From the NCBI GenBank assembly GCA_937914775.1, contig CALDNB010000076.1, forward strand, positions 1 to 8,098: DNA of 8,098 bases, written 5' to 3'. The stretch comes from an uncultured Clostridia bacterium (GTDB lineage: Bacteria; Bacillota; Clostridia; Monoglobales; Firm-18). Below are positions 5,919 to 8,098 of this stretch, one piece after another. Position numbers and translations under genes: made by a program. Numbering within the stretch: the first letter of the stretch is position 1; every line of letters starts with the position of its first letter. The notes beneath the pieces were generated by a model. It worked only from the letters and a program-made list of their open reading frames with translations. It had not been told where the DNA came from and ran no database searches.

Positions 5919-6784
5919 ATTAACTCTCCTCTGTATTTTTCCACCATAAAATCGGGCTGGTATGACATTTTTGCTTTTCGTAAGCCCTCAATGCCCATAT
6001 CTTCTTCACGGTTTATATAGGTAAAACCCTCAAGACAGTTTTTGGCAAACTGCTGGTTTATTACGGTGTATGCTCCCTTGTAATTCGTGTCCGCCTTTTC
6101 AATGTGGACTACTGCAGTGTCGTCATTTAACCTTTCCCCTATGGAAAAGGCAACAAGATTTCCCGATACCGTAAGTTTTCCGCCCACAAGACCTAACTTG
6201 TCATAATTGTCAAGCAAATCTTTTATGCCCTCTTTTTCCTGCAACAAAAATTTGTCGTCAGTTTCTTTAAACCATCTGTCGTAGGAAGAAATAATAAGGT
6301 CTTTATCTTCGGGGGCAATCTCTGAAAACTCGCTCTGGTACAGTTTATAAAAATTATTTATGTGATTTCTTTTACTGTGGAGTTTTTTACCTGTTAAATT
6401 TGCAAGTTTGTCCTGTGAATAAACGTAGTCGTCATAATCCTCCATTTTGGAAAAGGAGAACTGACCTTTGAAGCTTTGTTCAAGAAAATCTACCATATCG
6501 GCAGTTAATCCGTAAAACAAAAGGTTGGGGTTTTCGGCTATTAATTCATTTATAAGGGCGATTTTGTCCCCGTCGCCTAAGGGAAAGCGAAAGCCCTCTT
6601 TGCCCTTACCTATTTTTGTTTTGTAAATTACCATACCGTCTTTTATTGCGTATTTTACGTTTAAAAGTTTGCGGTATATAAAAAACGTGGTAAAAGTAAG
6701 TTCACTTGAAGTAATTCTTACGTTTTTTATACAGTTTTCTATTTCCTGTTTTGAACTAAGTGTAAGTTCTTTAAAGTCAAGCAT
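5915..6784 (-). CDS. DUF2156 / phosphatidylglycerol lysyltransferase C-terminal domain-like protein, stand-alone
   Basis: This 289-residue protein resembles the cytosolic catalytic domain of MprF-type aminoacyl-phosphatidylglycerol synthases (LPG_synthase_C, GNAT-like fold) but has no membrane segments, so the flippase part is absent. Recognisable stretches are the DYDDYVYSQDKLANLTGKK region (116-134) running into LHSKRNHINNF (135-145), and the C-terminal YINREEDMGIEGLRKAKM (256-273), a hallmark of this group. Stand-alone members are common in Clostridia and lack a settled function; they may transfer an amino acid or acyl group to a lipid, wall precursor or small molecule. It lies between tmk (TAATG overlap) and the DJ-1 gene (ATGA overlap). 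The family call is good and the substrate is unknown. Confidence 0.85.
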   Translation of the reverse strand: MLDFKELTLSSKQEIENCIKNVRITSSELTFTTFFIYRKLLNVKYAIKDGMVIYKTKIGKGKEGFRFPLGDGDKIALINELIAENPNLLFYGLTADMVDFLEQSFKGQFSFSKMEDYDDYVYSQDKLANLTGKKLHSKRNHINNFYKLYQSEFSEIAPEDKDLIISSYDRWFKETDDKFLLQEKEGIKDLLDNYDKLGLVGGKLTVSGNLVAFSIGERLNDDTAVVHIEKADTNYKGAYTVINQQFAKNCLEGFTYINREEDMGIEGLRKAKMSYQPDFMVEKYRGELI

Positions 6785-7437
6785 TAAAATAATACCTCTG
6801 TGATTTCATTATTGATTTCTTCTATACTTTTTATTTTGCCACCCTTTACGCAATCAATTACTTTCCAGTTGAATTTTTTTGCAGTATAAAGTGCGCTGTT
6901 GTAAGAATTTTCTATATACGCTCTGTTACTTTCGTGAATGTCCTGTGCTTCTCCGCCCGTAATTTTGTTGGCGCGGTTTTTGGTAAGTTGTTCCCCATAT
7001 TCGGGGGGCATATTTAAAAATATAACGTGGTCGGGTTTCGGAAGACCAAGTAAATCGTATTCAAAGGGGAACAGCCAGTCAAGATACTTGTCCCTCTCCT
7101 CACCCTTTAGTTTACACGCCTGATGAATGGCGTTTGAAGTAGTGTATCTGTCGCATATTACAATTGTGTCATTATCAATATACTGTTTCCACGTTTCTAA
7201 GTACGAGCCGATTCGGTCTGCCGCATAGAAGATTGATGCGGCATACGGGTTAACGGCGTCGGCATCTTTGCCGAATTTCCCTGACAGATACATTTTTACA
7301 AGGGCAGAGGTTTCTCCCTCATAATTGGGGAATGTCAGTTTTACTGCCTTTTTGCCAAGGTCTTTTAATTTTTTTAGCAAAAGTTCTGTCTGGGTTTGTT
7401 TTCCGCTTCCGTCAACGCCCTCTATAACTATAAGCAT
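6784..7437 (-). CDS. tmk: Thymidylate kinase (dTMP kinase)
   Basis: This 217-residue cytoplasmic P-loop kinase phosphorylates dTMP to dTDP for DNA synthesis. The P-loop is GVDGSGKQTQ (7-16); FPNYEGE (36-42) and AADR (72-75) fit the nucleotide-binding region, and DRY (96-98) is the thymidylate kinase signature. The LID region is about 153-168 (KNRANKITGGEAQDIH). In the P-loop the residue after the catalytic Lys13 is Gln14 instead of Ser/Thr, with Thr15 next; I recall the same GSGKQTQ form in other clostridial Tmk proteins, so it is probably a clade trait and not a defect. The length is normal. The ATG overlaps the tagA stop as TAATG with AAAGGAG upstream, and its own stop overlaps the DUF2156 start in the same way. 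Confidence 0.94.
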   Translation of the reverse strand: MLIVIEGVDGSGKQTQTELLLKKLKDLGKKAVKLTFPNYEGETSALVKMYLSGKFGKDADAVNPYAASIFYAADRIGSYLETWKQYIDNDTIVICDRYTTSNAIHQACKLKGEERDKYLDWLFPFEYDLLGLPKPDHVIFLNMPPEYGEQLTKNRANKITGGEAQDIHESNRAYIENSYNSALYTAKKFNWKVIDCVKGGKIKSIEEINNEITEVLF

Positions 7438-8098
7438 TATCTTTCTCCTTTAAATATTACTTTTAATAAAAATTTGGGTAATACCATAATTCTTGGAATT
7501 CTGCTTGGTTGCTTTATTACTCTGTATAACCACTCAAGGTTTAACTTCTGAAATATTTTCGGTGCACGTTTTACGTTTCCTGCCAGCACGTCCAATGTGC
7601 CACCTGCACCTACCATAATACGTGTGTTTAATCTGTATCTGTTTTCCCACATCCATTTTTCCTGTTTGCCCATTCCAAGACACACAAGCAAAACATCGGG
7701 ATTTTTTTCGTTTATGTCATTTATAATTTCTGTGTCGTCATCAAAGTATCCGTGGTGAGTTCCGACAACTTTTACGCCTTTTTGTAACATTTTCTGTGCC
7801 GCAGTTTCTGCCACTCCCGGTTTTCCGCCGAAGAAGTAAAAGGTTTTGTCCTGCTCCATTAAGTTACAGCAAAAGTCAAAGCCGGGCACTCTTTCGGGCA
7901 ATGGCTGTTTTAATATTTTTGATGCTATAACTACCCCGATTCCGTCAGGCAGTACTAAATCTCCGCCGTTTAAAACCTCTTTCATCTGTTCGTCTTTTTG
8001 TGCAGACATAATTATTTCGGGGTTTGGTGTAAACACTAAATTACCGTTGTTTGTGTATGAAAGTGCAGTTTTTACCGCGTCCTCCATAGTAATATTGT
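7437..8098 (-). CDS. tagA: WecG/TagA/CpsF family (GT26) glycosyltransferase, 5' end outside window
   Basis: GT26 enzymes add N-acetylmannosamine or a related sugar to undecaprenyl-PP-GlcNAc, the committed step of wall teichoic acid or another surface glycan. An ATG at 8087 looks like a start, but the open frame continues to the edge and encodes N-I-T before it, giving NITMEDAV, which matches the usual N-terminal part of TagA. The real start therefore lies beyond 8098. Counting from 8087, TPNPE is at 20-24, the probable catalytic base D48 is in LPDGIGVV, R66 is in ERVPG, and Q142 is in LGMGKQEKW. T20, N22, D48 and R66 sit exactly 17 before the Thermoanaerobacter TagA positions I recall (T37, N39, D65, R83). 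The C-terminal RAPKIFQKLNLEWLYR and following basic/hydrophobic helices resemble the membrane-targeting appendage. The acceptor polymer is unknown. Confidence 0.92.
   Translation of the reverse strand, partial: NITMEDAVKTALSYTNNGNLVFTPNPEIIMSAQKDEQMKEVLNGGDLVLPDGIGVVIASKILKQPLPERVPGFDFCCNLMEQDKTFYFFGGKPGVAETAAQKMLQKGVKVVGTHHGYFDDDTEIINDINEKNPDVLLVCLGMGKQEKWMWENRYRLNTRIMVGAGGTLDVLAGNVKRAPKIFQKLNLEWLYRVIKQPSRIPRIMVLPKFLLKVIFKGER

Noticed and set aside
1..8098. Mobile element, CRISPR, riboswitch, rRNA or tRNA signals
   Set aside because: No transposase or integrase, direct-repeat array, terminal repeat or structured RNA leader was seen. There is almost no non-coding space to hold one.

Overview
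The window looks like a stretch of low-GC Clostridia (Bacillota) chromosome, probably from a gut-type anaerobe. The reasons are AT-rich sequence, strong GGAG-type ribosome sites, clostridial-looking versions of DHFR, thymidylate kinase and PerR, and the mltG-trmR gene pair, which matches yrrL-yrrM of Bacillus subtilis. The genus cannot be named from sequence alone. There is no sign of phage, transposon, CRISPR, rRNA or tRNA. Coding density is close to 100%: the only real intergenic gap is 361-433.

Layout from left to right: (1) 1-360, minus strand, the first 120 codons of lgt (prolipoprotein diacylglyceryl transferase), cut by the window edge. (2) 361-433, a compact divergent control region. 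It holds a near-consensus extended -10 promoter and a Fur/PerR-type operator for the plus-strand gene. (3) 434-832, plus strand, a PerR-type peroxide/metal regulator, the only plus-strand gene. (4) 783-8098, minus strand, a train of ten tightly packed genes. In order of transcription these are tagA-like glycosyltransferase (5' end outside the window), tmk, a DUF2156/LPG-synthase-C-like acyltransferase, a DJ-1/PfpI protein, 5-formyl-THF cyclo-ligase, a CPBP membrane protease, mltG, trmR, a CDF cation exporter and folA. Every junction in this train overlaps, abuts or is separated by at most 9 bases. Four junctions are the same TAATG stop-start fusion, so the train is very likely one translationally coupled operon.

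The operon mixes nucleotide and folate supply (tmk, folA, formyl-THF cyclo-ligase), envelope building (tagA, mltG, the CPBP protease, with lgt beyond perR), tRNA modification (trmR) and metal export (a probable Mn-type CDF). This is a housekeeping growth cluster rather than an accessory island.

The points most worth a second look are: the PerR operator lying on the perR -10 box; perR sitting antisense between same-strand folA and lgt with no convincing terminator and a 50-base tail-to-tail overlap; an MltG that lacks the usual C-terminal tail and has lost conserved residues near its active site; and a CDF transporter with a duplicated, partly degenerate cytoplasmic domain. I did not find a clearly new biological system here.
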